49,371 bases of DNA from Chryseobacterium kimseyorum (GTDB lineage: Bacteria > Bacteroidota > Bacteroidia > Flavobacteriales > Weeksellaceae), in the NCBI RefSeq assembly GCF_025971945.1, contig NZ_JAPDHW010000021.1:1-49371 (forward strand), given 5' to 3'. Under the pieces are notes generated by a model. That model saw nothing but the letters and a program-made list of their open reading frames with translations. It had not been told where the DNA came from and ran no database searches. Below, piece after piece: positions 42,658-49,371 of the stretch. The position numbers and the translations under genes were made by a program. Each line of letters starts with the position of its first letter. The first letter of the stretch is position 1.

Positions 42658-42683
42658 ACCGTCTCAATAGAGGCGGTTTTTTT
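42658..42683 (+). terminator. Rho-independent terminator after the DUF1573 gene
   Basis: ACCGTCTC-AATA-GAGGCGGT stem (8 pairs, one G-T) followed by TTTTTTTG. Confidence 0.88.
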
Positions 42684-42762
42684 GTTATATTTAGGTAAGA
42701 TTAAAATCCTTTAAAAATAAACCGGGATTCAAATAAAATACATTCATCATAACATTTATAAT

Positions 42763-43632
42763 ATGGCAGATAATTTTTCAGACGACTTTCTAATAAAAAA
42801 TAAATTCTCAATAAAGAAAGCCGCTACAGAATACAAAGGAAAACTCACCAAGGACGAAGGCACACAAATACTGATTCAAGAAAAAGAAAAACTTCGTGAA
42901 CTGCAGGAGAAACTATACGCAGACGGAAGCAAATCTCTTTTGGTGGTACTGCAGGCAATGGATGCTGCAGGAAAAGACAGCTTAATAGAACACGTTTTTG
43001 GAGGTGTAAATCCTCAAGGCTGCAATGTGACAAGTTTTAAAACTCCGAGTTCTAAAGAGTATGCTCACGACTTTCTGTGGAGACATTATTTAGCATTACC
43101 TCAAAAAGGTATGATTGGAATTTTCAACCGTTCGCATTACGAAAGTGTTCTGGTATGTAAAGTACATCCTGAATATAATTTAAGCGAAAAAACCTGGGAT
43201 TCTGTGAAAGATTTTGACAAAGAATTCTGGAAAAACCGATACGAAAGTATTAGAAATTTTGAAAAACATCTGGCTCAAAACGGAACAACCATCGTTAAAA
43301 TATTTCTACATGTTTCAAAAGATGAACAGAAGAAAAGACTTTTAGACAGAATCAACGAACAGGAAAAAAACTGGAAATTTTCCGCAGCAGATCTTCCCGA
43401 GAGAGCTTTGTTTGATGAATACATGAACTGCTATGAAACTGCAATTAATGAAACGTCAAAAGATGAGGCACCTTGGTACGTCATCCCGGCTGACAATAAA
43501 TGGTTTGCAAGATTGTCTGCCATCCAGATCATCATTGACACTTTGGAAAAAATGGATTTAAAATTCCCTCAACTTTCAAAAGAAGACAAAGCTGGATTGG
43601 ACGAGGCTAAAAAGCAGTTGGAGAGTGAATAA
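42763..43632 (+). CDS. Polyphosphate kinase 2 family protein
   Basis: A 289-residue PPK2 protein with one PPK2 domain. The Walker A segment is VVLQAMDAAGKDSLIEHV (about 62-79), the lid has GCNVTSFKTPSSKE, and the Walker B region is GIFNRSHYESVLV. A helical lid and a C-terminal helix (LDRINEQEKNWKF) complete the fold. It transfers phosphate from polyphosphate to a nucleoside mono- or diphosphate. Class I, II or III cannot be fixed here by eye. Transcribed alone on the plus strand. Confidence 0.93.
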   Translation: MADNFSDDFLIKNKFSIKKAATEYKGKLTKDEGTQILIQEKEKLRELQEKLYADGSKSLLVVLQAMDAAGKDSLIEHVFGGVNPQGCNVTSFKTPSSKEYAHDFLWRHYLALPQKGMIGIFNRSHYESVLVCKVHPEYNLSEKTWDSVKDFDKEFWKNRYESIRNFEKHLAQNGTTIVKIFLHVSKDEQKKRLLDRINEQEKNWKFSAADLPERALFDEYMNCYETAINETSKDEAPWYVIPADNKWFARLSAIQIIIDTLEKMDLKFPQLSKEDKAGLDEAKKQLESE

Positions 43633-43709
43633 GTAATATAATGAAATTCAGTACAAATTTTAATGTGTTTTTTAAACAAAAAAAAGTGATTTATTAAACA
43701 ATAATTAAT

Positions 43710-43717
43710 TATATTTG
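43710..43717 (+). promoter_or_regulatory. -7 element for the small secreted gene pair
   Basis: TATATTTG, a perfect TAnnTTTG match, 41 bases before the ATG at 43758. No clear -33 TTG. Confidence 0.5.
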
Positions 43718-43757
43718 TGAATAACATTTTTTAAACACCAAAAATTAAATTTTAATT

Positions 43758-44129
43758 ATGAAAAAACTCTTATTATTGACAGTATTCGCAACTGTTGTCT
43801 TAACTTCCTGTAGTGTCGAGGATAATATGATAACAACTTCAGAGAATATGAAAAGTACTGAAATGATAAATTTCAGAAAGGCAATCAAAACACTTGGTGA
43901 TTCAGGGAATCGTATCACAGAAGAAGAAAAACAAAGCAATCAACTTAGTGACAAAAGAAAGGAGGCTCTCGTTCCAGCTTCTAAAGATCTGATCTTATCC
44001 ACCGGTATCACAGAATCAGAGTTGATGTCAAGAACAAGAGGAAATTCGGGGTCAATCATAGTTTGGGCTTATAAGATTTACATGAACAAAACCGAGGAAA
44101 TAAAAAAATCTCTACAATCACAAAACTAA
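43758..44129 (+). CDS. Small lipoprotein of unknown function
   Basis: A 123-residue lipoprotein. The lipobox LTSC gives Cys18 after MKKLLLLTVFATVVLTS. The mature part is polar and predicted helical (MISFRKAIKTLG-like region read as INFRKAIKTLGDSG, then EEEKQSNQLSDKRKEALVPA, then STGITESELMSRTRGNSGS). I do not recognise a family. The gene is followed after 6 bases by the secreted protein 44136-44693, so the two form an operon. Confidence 0.82.
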   Translation: MKKLLLLTVFATVVLTSCSVEDNMITTSENMKSTEMINFRKAIKTLGDSGNRITEEEKQSNQLSDKRKEALVPASKDLILSTGITESELMSRTRGNSGSIIVWAYKIYMNKTEEIKKSLQSQN

Positions 44130-44135
44130 ATTACC

Positions 44136-44693
44136 ATGAAAAAAACATTAATTTCAATCACATTATTTTCTTGTTTTATTGCTTATTCACAAATTCATGA
44201 GATAGCGATTTTTAACAATTCCAACACTTATAATTTAAAAGGAATAATCTCAGCAGGTGACACTTCTGGAACTAATTGCGGTTTAATCGTTAGCAATCAG
44301 GCTCCTTCAGGAATTGAGGTACCAATGGGAGGGGATGTAAGGTATACTGATTATAGAGGGCAGCGGTATTCTTCAACTTTTCCCGTTAGCGAATGGGTAG
44401 TGAACGATGGTACTAACCCACCTAAAGTACTGTATTTTGATGATCCTAATCTTACACACGATTTATCACCTATTACAGATTGGTCTACTCTTGAGTTTGA
44501 TATGAAAGATAGTAACGGTACTAGCACATTTACCAGCTTTATTCAAAATCCAAATTATCCATGCGCTTCAAATCCCAGTTACGTGAACAGTACAGGTACA
44601 GGATTATCTCAAAACGTTGAAGCGTTTTGGTCATCAATGGTTGATCCTATTACAGGCAATACCATTTTATTAATAATTATAAACGATATTTAA
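44136..44693 (+). CDS. Secreted protein of unknown function
   Basis: A 185-residue exported protein with a signal peptide ending CFIAYSQ (about residue 19). The mature region reads as beta-rich: EIAIFNNSNTYNLKGIISAG, GGDVRYTDYRGQRYSSTFPV, STLEFDMKDSNGTSTFTSFI, and it contains three cysteines, one in the loop NYPCASNP. I do not recognise the family. There is no type IX C-terminal signal that I can identify. Operon partner of the lipoprotein upstream; a strong bidirectional terminator follows. Confidence 0.8.
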   Translation: MKKTLISITLFSCFIAYSQIHEIAIFNNSNTYNLKGIISAGDTSGTNCGLIVSNQAPSGIEVPMGGDVRYTDYRGQRYSSTFPVSEWVVNDGTNPPKVLYFDDPNLTHDLSPITDWSTLEFDMKDSNGTSTFTSFIQNPNYPCASNPSYVNSTGTGLSQNVEAFWSSMVDPITGNTILLIIINDI

Positions 44694-44741
44694 AATATCT
44701 TTTTTAGGAATTGCTTATAGTATAGTATTGAATGCTAATAA

Positions 44742-44771
44742 AAAGACAGAGAAATTCTCTGTCTTTATTTT
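44742..44771. terminator. Bidirectional terminator between the secreted pair and rnpB
   Basis: AAAGACAGAG-AAATT-CTCTGTCTTT, a perfect 10-base stem, with T-rich tails on both strands (ATTTTT on plus, TTATTAG on minus). It can end both the plus-strand pair and the minus-strand RNase P RNA. Confidence 0.88.
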
Positions 44772-44789
44772 TGAACGTAAGGTCGTTTA

Positions 44790-45122
44790 AAATCACGAGA
44801 AAATCTGTAAGCCGGATTTTGTATCCCAAACAAGTCGGGATGCCTGTTATTTATCTGCGTTCTGCATTGCTGCAAAACTTGAGCTGATTACCCCTCGGCT
44901 TTCAGGACGAGCCGCCCCTATTCTCATTGCTGAGAAGAACCGATATACTTATCATTGCACCGCAAAGAGTTTACCTGGTTTCACTACAGCCGAACTGTAC
45001 CTGCTTTCTGTTGCACTTGTCCTATCCTCACGGATGACGGATGTTATCCGCTTTGCTGCTCTATGGTGTCCGGACTTTCCTACCCTTACCGAAGTAAGAA
45101 TCAACAAGCCGACTTTCTCGTG
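44790..45122 (-). ncRNA. rnpB: RNase P RNA (bacterial class A)
   Basis: On the minus strand the conserved core is complete: GGAAAGTCCGGACACC near the 5' end (CR-I), AGGGTAGGAAAGTCC before it, GAGGATAGGACAAGTGCAAC and CAGAAAGCAGG (P10-P11 area), GTGAAACCAGGTAAACTC, AGGGGTAATCAGC-type region, and the 3' ACAAAATCCGGCTTACAG (CR-V). CACGAGAAA at the 5' end pairs with TTTCTCGTG at the 3' end to close helix P1, which fixes the limits to within a few bases. It is the catalytic RNA that matures the 5' end of tRNAs. Several apparent reading frames across it are shadows. Confidence 0.95.
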
Positions 45123-45126
45123 GCTG

Positions 45127-45134
45127 CAAAGATA
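45127..45134 (-). promoter_or_regulatory. -7 element of the rnpB promoter
   Basis: TATCTTTG on the minus strand, TAnnTTTG, ends five bases before the predicted RNA 5' end at 45122. The -33 position is AT-rich without a TTG. Confidence 0.65.
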
Positions 45135-45138
45135 CGTG

Positions 45139-45266
45139 TTAATTTGAAAATTTGGTAATGAGATAATTTGAAAATTTTTATCTGCATGATAATCCGTCAT
45201 ATTGTTTACAAATAGGCTTTTATCATTCATTTTCAAATTACTAAATTTTTAAGTTTTCAAATTATA
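45139..45266. repeat. AATTTGAAAAT-type inverted intergenic repeats
   Basis: Two close copies of TAATTTGAAAATTT (45141-45154 and 45165-45178) face TTTTCAAATTA (45229-45239) and TTTTCAAATTAT (45254-45265) across about 50 bases. They could form a large AT-rich cruciform between rnpB and the sigma factor gene. Confidence 0.6.
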
Positions 45267-45295
45267 TCATATCTTCGTGCCAATTATTTATTACT

Positions 45296-45787
45296 TTGAT
45301 TTCTAAAGAGAAAGAATTTGCCCAGCTTATAAAAGATAATCAAGGTTTGATTATCAAAGTTTCACGGCTGTATACCAATTCTCTCGAAGATGAGGAAGAT
45401 CTTTTCCAGGAGATTGTTTTGCAGTTGTGGAGAAGCTATGATTCATTTAAAGGAAATTCAAAAATTTCTACCTGGATGTACCGTGTTGCTCTTAACACGG
45501 CCATCACACTTTTCAGAAAGAAAAGTAAGAGTTTACCTACAAACGAACTGGATATCAATCACAGAGATTTTATAGAAGATGACGACGATAAGCAGCAACA
45601 GATTTCACTGCTTTATACTGTGATTAAAACGCTTCCGAATGTTGAGCGTGCGATTGTAATGATGTATCTGGATGATCTTCCCTATAAAGATATAGCTGAA
45701 AACTTGGGGATTACCGAAGTGAATGCACGTGTGAAAATGAATCGATTAAAGAAAGTCCTTAAAGAAAAAATGGAAAAAAATGCCTGA
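45296..45787 (+). CDS. ECF-family RNA polymerase sigma factor
   Basis: A 163-residue ECF sigma factor. Region 2 is DEEDLFQEIVLQLWRSY and FKGNSKISTWMYRVALNTA; region 4 is LPNVERAIVMMYLDDLPYKD and IAENLGITEVNARVKMNRLK. No ATG exists before region 2 in this frame, and translation probably starts at the TTG at 45296 (MISKEKEFAQLIK), which matches how relatives begin. The last eight bases overlap the next gene, so they are coupled. The downstream membrane protein is likely its regulator. A TATCTTCG at 45270-45277 could be its -7 element. Confidence 0.92.
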   Translation: MISKEKEFAQLIKDNQGLIIKVSRLYTNSLEDEEDLFQEIVLQLWRSYDSFKGNSKISTWMYRVALNTAITLFRKKSKSLPTNELDINHRDFIEDDDDKQQQISLLYTVIKTLPNVERAIVMMYLDDLPYKDIAENLGITEVNARVKMNRLKKVLKEKMEKNA

Positions 45788-46454
45788 ATTTGATTTAGAT
45801 AGCTTTAAGAAAACCTGGCAGGAACAAGCTGTTGTACCAAAATATGACAACGAAGAGATTCTTCAGATGCTGAATAAAAAGTCACGCAATTACGTGAAAT
45901 ATATATTTTGGATCAGTGTGATAGAGTTTGTGCTTTTTACAGCTTTTGGATTATTTTACTTATTGCAGGATCAGGAAACGAACACTTTTCTCTCCTCTCT
46001 TCAAAAATTAGGAGTTGAGAAGAACAATCATATGCAGGATATTTTCGATAACGTTTACCTTGTAATAAAAATATTTACTTTATTTGTAACCGGATATTTT
46101 GTAGTTAAATTTTACCAGAACTACCGTAAAATAAAGGTAGAGGAAGATCTAAAAGAATTTATCTCGCGCATTATCAGATTCAAAAAAACAGTTAATGCAT
46201 TTATTTTGATCAATATCTTAATCGTCGTTATTGTCACAGCTGCGCTTATCATTTTTGGGATCTATGCAATTCAACATGAAAACAATGAGCATTCGGGTTC
46301 ATCAATCGTTGCATTTACCGTGAGTTTTATAATCAGTGCTGTACTCTGCGTTTTGATGATCTGGGCTTACTACCGACTTGTCTACGGAATACTAATCAAA
46401 AGACTTGATAAAAACCTTCAGCAGCTGAAGGAAATAGATTCCCAGGAAAAATAG
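45780..46454 (+). CDS. Membrane protein coupled to the ECF sigma factor (possible anti-sigma factor)
   Basis: A 224-residue protein. A cytoplasmic N-terminal stretch of about 38 residues (MPEFDLDSFKKTWQEQAVVP) precedes four membrane spans (about 39-60, 92-110, 138-162 and 175-203), and the C terminus is a short charged helix. The N-terminal part has the length expected for a sigma-binding helix, but no zinc-binding anti-sigma motif is present. The start overlaps the sigma factor stop by eight bases. Being encoded together strongly suggests a functional pair; direct sigma binding is inference. Confidence 0.82.
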   Translation: MPEFDLDSFKKTWQEQAVVPKYDNEEILQMLNKKSRNYVKYIFWISVIEFVLFTAFGLFYLLQDQETNTFLSSLQKLGVEKNNHMQDIFDNVYLVIKIFTLFVTGYFVVKFYQNYRKIKVEEDLKEFISRIIRFKKTVNAFILINILIVVIVTAALIIFGIYAIQHENNEHSGSSIVAFTVSFIISAVLCVLMIWAYYRLVYGILIKRLDKNLQQLKEIDSQEK

Positions 46455-46473
46455 AATCTAAAAAATAAGCATA

Positions 46474-46506
46474 AAAAAAGCATTTCAAATTTGAAATGCT
46501 TTTTTC
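46474..46506. terminator. Bidirectional terminator between the sigma pair and rpoN
   Basis: AAAAAAGCATTTCAAA / TTTGAAATGCTTTTTT, a near-uninterrupted 16-base palindrome. It ends 3 bases before the rpoN stop codon and serves converging transcripts. Confidence 0.9.
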
Positions 46507-46508
46507 GT

Positions 46509-47972
46509 TTATAATTCTTTCCTTAATCTGGCGACCGGAATATTTAACTGTTCTCGGTATTTTGCAATCGTTCTTCTTGCAATATTATAGCCTTGTTCTT
46601 TTAAAATAACCACTAAAGCATCGTCGGTTAGCGGCTTTCTTTTATTTTCTTTGCTGATGACTTCCTGCAGATGCATTTTGATTTCTTTGGTAGAAACTTC
46701 TTCACCGTCATCATTCGTTAAACTGTCAGAGAATAAATCTTTCAGATACAAAATTCCGTTTGGTGTATCTGCATATTTACTTTTTACAACTCTTGATATG
46801 GTTGAAATATCAAATCCGGTAATATCAGCAATATCTTTAAGAATCATCGGTCTCAAAGATTTTTCATCTCCGGTAATAAAATAATTATGCTGGAATTTTA
46901 CAATGGCGTTAATGGTCTGCAGCAAAGTATTTTGACGTTGATTGATAGCATCAATATACCATTTTGCAGCATCCAGTTTTTGCTTAATAAATAAGGCGGC
47001 TTGTTTGTGCTCGGAAGAATTTTTATCGTGAGAATAAGTTGTTAAGATATCCTTATACTCTTCAGAAACCCGTAAAGTAGGTGCATTCTTGCTGTTAAGC
47101 ATTGGGATTACCACTCCATCTTTTACAGAAATAACGAAATCCGGAATAATTTCCTGGTTGATCGTAATCGTTTGGGTATCAAAATTCCCTCCAACCTTCG
47201 GAGAAAGCTTGGCAATTTCCTCTAAAGCATCTTTCAAGTCTTCTTCTTCAATATCATATTTCTGGATGATCTTATTATAATGCTTATTGGTCAAGGCATC
47301 AAACTGATACCTCAATATACTTGCAGCAAGTGAGACAGCCTTATCAGAACTTATTTTCTTCTCGATCTGTAATAAAAGACATTCCTGCAGACCTCTCGCT
47401 CCAACACCGGAAGGATCCAATTTCTGAATATAATTTTCTAAAATATCTTCAACCTTTTCAATAGTCGTATAAATTCCCTGAGAGAATGCCAGGTCATCAA
47501 CTATAGACTTCACTTCACGTCTCAGATATCCGTCTGTATCTAGATTACCGATGATATATTCTGCAATTTTCAAATCTTCCTGATTGATATTAATCAAATT
47601 GATCTGTTCCATCAGATAATCATACAGCGACTGCCCTTCTGTTAAAAGGCTTTCATTATCAAAATCTTCATCATCCGCCGAATAATTACTTGATGCAGTT
47701 TTATAATTGGGCTCATCATCATAAATATAATCATTGACATCGAAATCAGTTTCAATGCTTTCTGTACCTTCAGTTTCATAAGATTCCTCCAGTGACGAAT
47801 ATTCATCTTCTTTTGATTCTTCTTTCGCAACCTCTAAAGCAGGATTTTCTTCCAATTCTCTTTCCAATTCCTCTTCAAACTCTAAGGTATGAAGCTGAAT
47901 TAACTTCATCAGTTGGATCTGCTGAGGAGCAAGTTTCTGTCCTAATTTAAGTTGTAAATGTTGTTTTAGCAT
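46509..47972 (-). CDS. rpoN: RNA polymerase sigma-54 factor
   Basis: A 487-residue RpoN. The activator-binding region I is LGQKLAPQQIQLMKLIQLHT (about 10-29), followed by a long acidic region II (about 45-130), the core-binding domain, the helix-turn-helix DITGFDISTISRVVKSKYAD, and the RpoN box ARRTIAKYRE at about 465-474. It directs RNA polymerase to -24/-12 promoters and needs an AAA+ activator. The region II acid stretch (DEDFDNESLL and neighbours) is longer than in E. coli but usual in Bacteroidota. Transcribed alone. Confidence 0.95.
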   Translation of the reverse strand: MLKQHLQLKLGQKLAPQQIQLMKLIQLHTLEFEEELERELEENPALEVAKEESKEDEYSSLEESYETEGTESIETDFDVNDYIYDDEPNYKTASSNYSADDEDFDNESLLTEGQSLYDYLMEQINLININQEDLKIAEYIIGNLDTDGYLRREVKSIVDDLAFSQGIYTTIEKVEDILENYIQKLDPSGVGARGLQECLLLQIEKKISSDKAVSLAASILRYQFDALTNKHYNKIIQKYDIEEEDLKDALEEIAKLSPKVGGNFDTQTITINQEIIPDFVISVKDGVVIPMLNSKNAPTLRVSEEYKDILTTYSHDKNSSEHKQAALFIKQKLDAAKWYIDAINQRQNTLLQTINAIVKFQHNYFITGDEKSLRPMILKDIADITGFDISTISRVVKSKYADTPNGILYLKDLFSDSLTNDDGEEVSTKEIKMHLQEVISKENKRKPLTDDALVVILKEQGYNIARRTIAKYREQLNIPVARLRKEL

Positions 47973-48002
47973 ATCTACTGTGATTTAACATAACGTATTC
48001 TA

Positions 48003-48010
48003 CGAATTTA
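48003..48010 (-). promoter_or_regulatory. Possible -7 element of rpoN
   Basis: TAAATTCG on the minus strand differs from TAnnTTTG at one base and lies 31 bases before the rpoN ATG. Confidence 0.3.
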
Positions 48011-48084
48011 GTAAATATTTTTTGATAAAAATAACTTTTAGCACGATTTTTGTAGTAAGTTATATATATAAATATTATCCTTTA

Positions 48085-48119
48085 ATATCTCATGCATTTT
48101 GTATGAGATATTTTTTTTA
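48085..48119 (+). terminator. Orphan terminator on the plus strand
   Basis: ATATCTCAT / ATGAGATAT stem with a 9-base loop, followed by eight T. No plus-strand gene ends nearby: rpoN runs the other way, and the 110 bases upstream hold no frame. It could end a small RNA starting inside the rpoN promoter region. Confidence 0.6.
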
Positions 48120-48194
48120 AAACAACATTAATCTGCTCTGAATTAGAAACCTGAGATCATAAGGTACACTTTTACTAATATTAATTTTCAGGAG

Positions 48195-48290
48195 CTTTAT
48201 CCAGCTCTCCACTATATCTTTTTTGTGCCCTTGCTTTTGGCCAAACAACAAAAAAGGATGCCGTTGCGATCTGGGCTAGGGAGGAGTGGC
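48195..48290 (-). repeat. T-run/A-run hairpin element, copy 3
   Basis: On the minus strand TAGCCCAGATCGCAACGGC then ATCCTTTTTTGT; loop with GTTTGGCCAAAAGC; then CACAAAAAAGATATAGTGG and AGAGCTGG. Left flank differs from copy 2 by three bases of about 30; right flank by three of about 25. The loop differs completely. Confidence 0.8.
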
Positions 48291-48327
48291 GGACAAAGAG
48301 AATCTGTCGGTACTAACTTCTTTTACG

Positions 48328-48364
<37 letters not shown>

Positions 48365-48490
48365 TATACAAAATTAAGTTTTGTGAAGCAATTAAATATT
48401 TTCATAGATTTGTTTCTTTATTTTTAACTTCAGATACTCAAAACCTTTTAAGTATTAGATAAGATCATCTCAGTTAACAAATGTGATTTT

Positions 48491-48672
48491 AATAACCGCA
48501 GAGCGGTGCACTGTTCATAGAACAACAATTATCATCAATGCTAATCTGAGCTCCGAAGGAGCGGCCTGTTCTAAGATGAGTATTCGTGAAGGTACAATCG
48601 AAGTGATAACATCATTACAGAATGCACATAGCAGAACCACCAAAATTCCTGTCAGGTCTATACATTACCACC
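48491..48672. repeat. Degenerate long direct repeat, copy 1
   Basis: Begins AATAACCGCAGAGCGGTGCAC, with hairpins CCGC-AGA-GCGG and GCTCC-GAA-GGAGC, and runs to the AGGTCTATACATTACCACC stretch. Aligns with copy 2 (48829) over about 180 bases, best in the first 100. Confidence 0.8.
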
Positions 48673-48828
48673 TAGCTTGGACGTACCTCTAAGTATATGT
48701 GTACTCAAATTCTTACTACTGTCGTTCAATCTAATTTCAATCATCGCTTGCGTAAACACTGTTTTAATAATCATATTAACAAGCTAATTTATCAAGGAAT
48801 TTTTTGTTGAAATTATATTTTACGAAAT

Positions 48829-49008
48829 AATAGCCGCAGAGCGGTGAACTGTTCATAGAACAACAATTATCATTAATGTTAATATGAGCTCCATAGGAGC
48901 GACTTGTTCCAAGATGAGTGTTTGTAAAAGTACAATCGAAAGTAATAGAATTATTCATAGAACACGCATCGCAGAACTATTAAATTCTTGAATAGGTTTA
49001 TACCTTAC
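48829..49008. repeat. Degenerate long direct repeat, copy 2
   Basis: Begins AATAGCCGCAGAGCGGTGAA, with the same hairpins (CCGC-AGA-GCGG, GCTCC-ATA-GGAGC) and ends AGGTTTATACCTTACCAAT. Distance from copy 1 start to copy 2 start is 338 bases. Confidence 0.8.
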
Positions 49009-49185
49009 CAATCGAAAGGAGACAGAGTTAGCACGCTTACCTGAAAAATTAAAAAATAATCTCGGCTCCTGAACTTACCTTTCTTTAAACGTAATATAAT
49101 ATTGAGATTCCTTTACCAAAAAGCTCGAACATTAAACACAAAACTCTAAACCCGAAACATCAATCTCACACCACGTACTAGGCTA

Positions 49186-49295
49186 TTTTTACTTTTTACA
49201 TTTACCTTTTGCCTTTTTCCTTGCCTTTTACTTTTTACTTTTCACCTGCCTTTTACTTTTTACATTTACCTTTTTCCTTGCCTTCTTCCTTTTTC
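49186..49295. repeat. Pyrimidine-rich low-complexity tract
   Basis: Repeated blocks such as CTTTTTACATTTACC, TTTTTCCTTGCC and TTTTACTTTTTACTTTT, with a loose period of 7. On the minus strand this is a purine tract downstream of the 5S terminator. Confidence 0.75.
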
Positions 49296-49311
49296 ACAGA
49301 AGTATATCACA

Positions 49312-49347
49312 AAAAAAATCCTCAATCAAGTAAATGATTGAGGATTT
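49312..49347 (-). terminator. rRNA operon terminator
   Basis: On the minus strand AAATCCTCAATCA / TGATTGAGGATTT, a perfect 13-base stem with loop TTTACT, followed by TTTTTTGTG. It lies 6 bases after the 5S 3' end. Confidence 0.93.
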
Positions 49348-49353
49348 AAAAAA

Positions 49354-49371
49354 ACTGGCGGCGACCTACTC
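49354..49371 (-). rRNA. rrf: 5S ribosomal RNA, last bases only
   Basis: The final 18 bases on the minus strand read GAGTAGGTCGCCGCCAGT, the typical 3' end of Bacteroidota 5S rRNA. The rest of the gene, and presumably the 23S and 16S genes, lie beyond the right edge. The adjoining strong terminator agrees with the end of an rRNA operon. Confidence 0.85.

Noticed and set aside
44952..45236. Open frames on both strands
   Set aside because: They lie across the RNase P RNA gene, whose conserved core and paired ends explain the sequence.
48776..48958. A 60-codon minus-strand frame with cysteine and asparagine-rich sequence
   Set aside because: It spans copy 2 of the direct repeat. The matching frame in copy 1 stops after the shared part, there is no promoter or leader, and the hairpins account for much of the conservation. 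Kept only as a hint in the repeat finding.
49009..49075. A stretch with GAAAGGAGACAGAGTTAGCA and CTTACCTG considered as a riboswitch
   Set aside because: It has some riboswitch-like conserved-looking words, but I cannot match it to a known class, and no gene follows on either strand.

Overview
The window looks like chromosome of a Bacteroidota member of the class Flavobacteriia. The protein sequences and intergenic repeats are most reminiscent of Chryseobacterium and its relatives; this is a judgement from recall, not a search. Supporting signs are the AT-rich DNA, promoters of the TAnnTTTG type, a short NrdA/NrdB pair, and signal peptides and lipoboxes typical of the group.

Layout. (1) 1-18145, all on the minus strand, is a Wzx/Wzy-type capsule or exopolysaccharide locus. 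In transcription order it holds a WbpM/FlaA1-type dehydratase, Wza, Wzc tyrosine kinase, a UDP-sugar dehydrogenase, RmlB, RmlC, RmlD, RmlA, Wzx flippase, a sugar aminotransferase with a PglD/NeuD-type acetyltransferase, four family 2 glycosyltransferases, and a Wzy/EpsG-like polymerase cut by the left edge. Together they predict a polymer with L-rhamnose, an N-acylated amino-deoxy sugar and a uronic acid. (2) 18611-20490: recX and glyA. (3) 20772-27817: a small unknown gene, then a minus-strand operon for a MacAB-like ABC exporter (ATPase, four-helix-bundle protein, two permeases, adaptor) ending in a secreted class C beta-lactamase-fold hydrolase. (4) 28249-31932: nrdB and nrdA, separated by about 1 kb of repeats and a broken small gene. 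(5) 32059-35090: a secreted protein, a membrane protein/XRE regulator pair, a DUF559 nuclease-like protein and a DUF72 protein. (6) 35373-41961, minus strand: membrane protein, HD hydrolase, alpha/beta hydrolase, PfkB kinase, DUF4241 protein, valS. (7) 42177-47972: DUF1573 protein, PPK2, two small secreted proteins, the RNase P RNA gene, an ECF sigma factor with a membrane partner, rpoN. (8) 47973-49371: repeat-rich non-coding DNA ending in the last bases of a 5S rRNA gene, the end of an rRNA operon entering from the right.

Most genes are ordinary. The least explained material is intergenic. I see three copies of an element with conserved flanks and a variable loop, whose stem has a T-run on the 5' side and an A-run on the 3' side, the reverse of a terminator. 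There are four copies of a GCTTCGC-centred repeat around the ABC operon, a duplicated double hairpin, a pair of roughly 180-base degenerate direct repeats next to the rRNA operon, and several heptanucleotide arrays. I do not see a CRISPR array, prophage, transposase or recognisable defence system.
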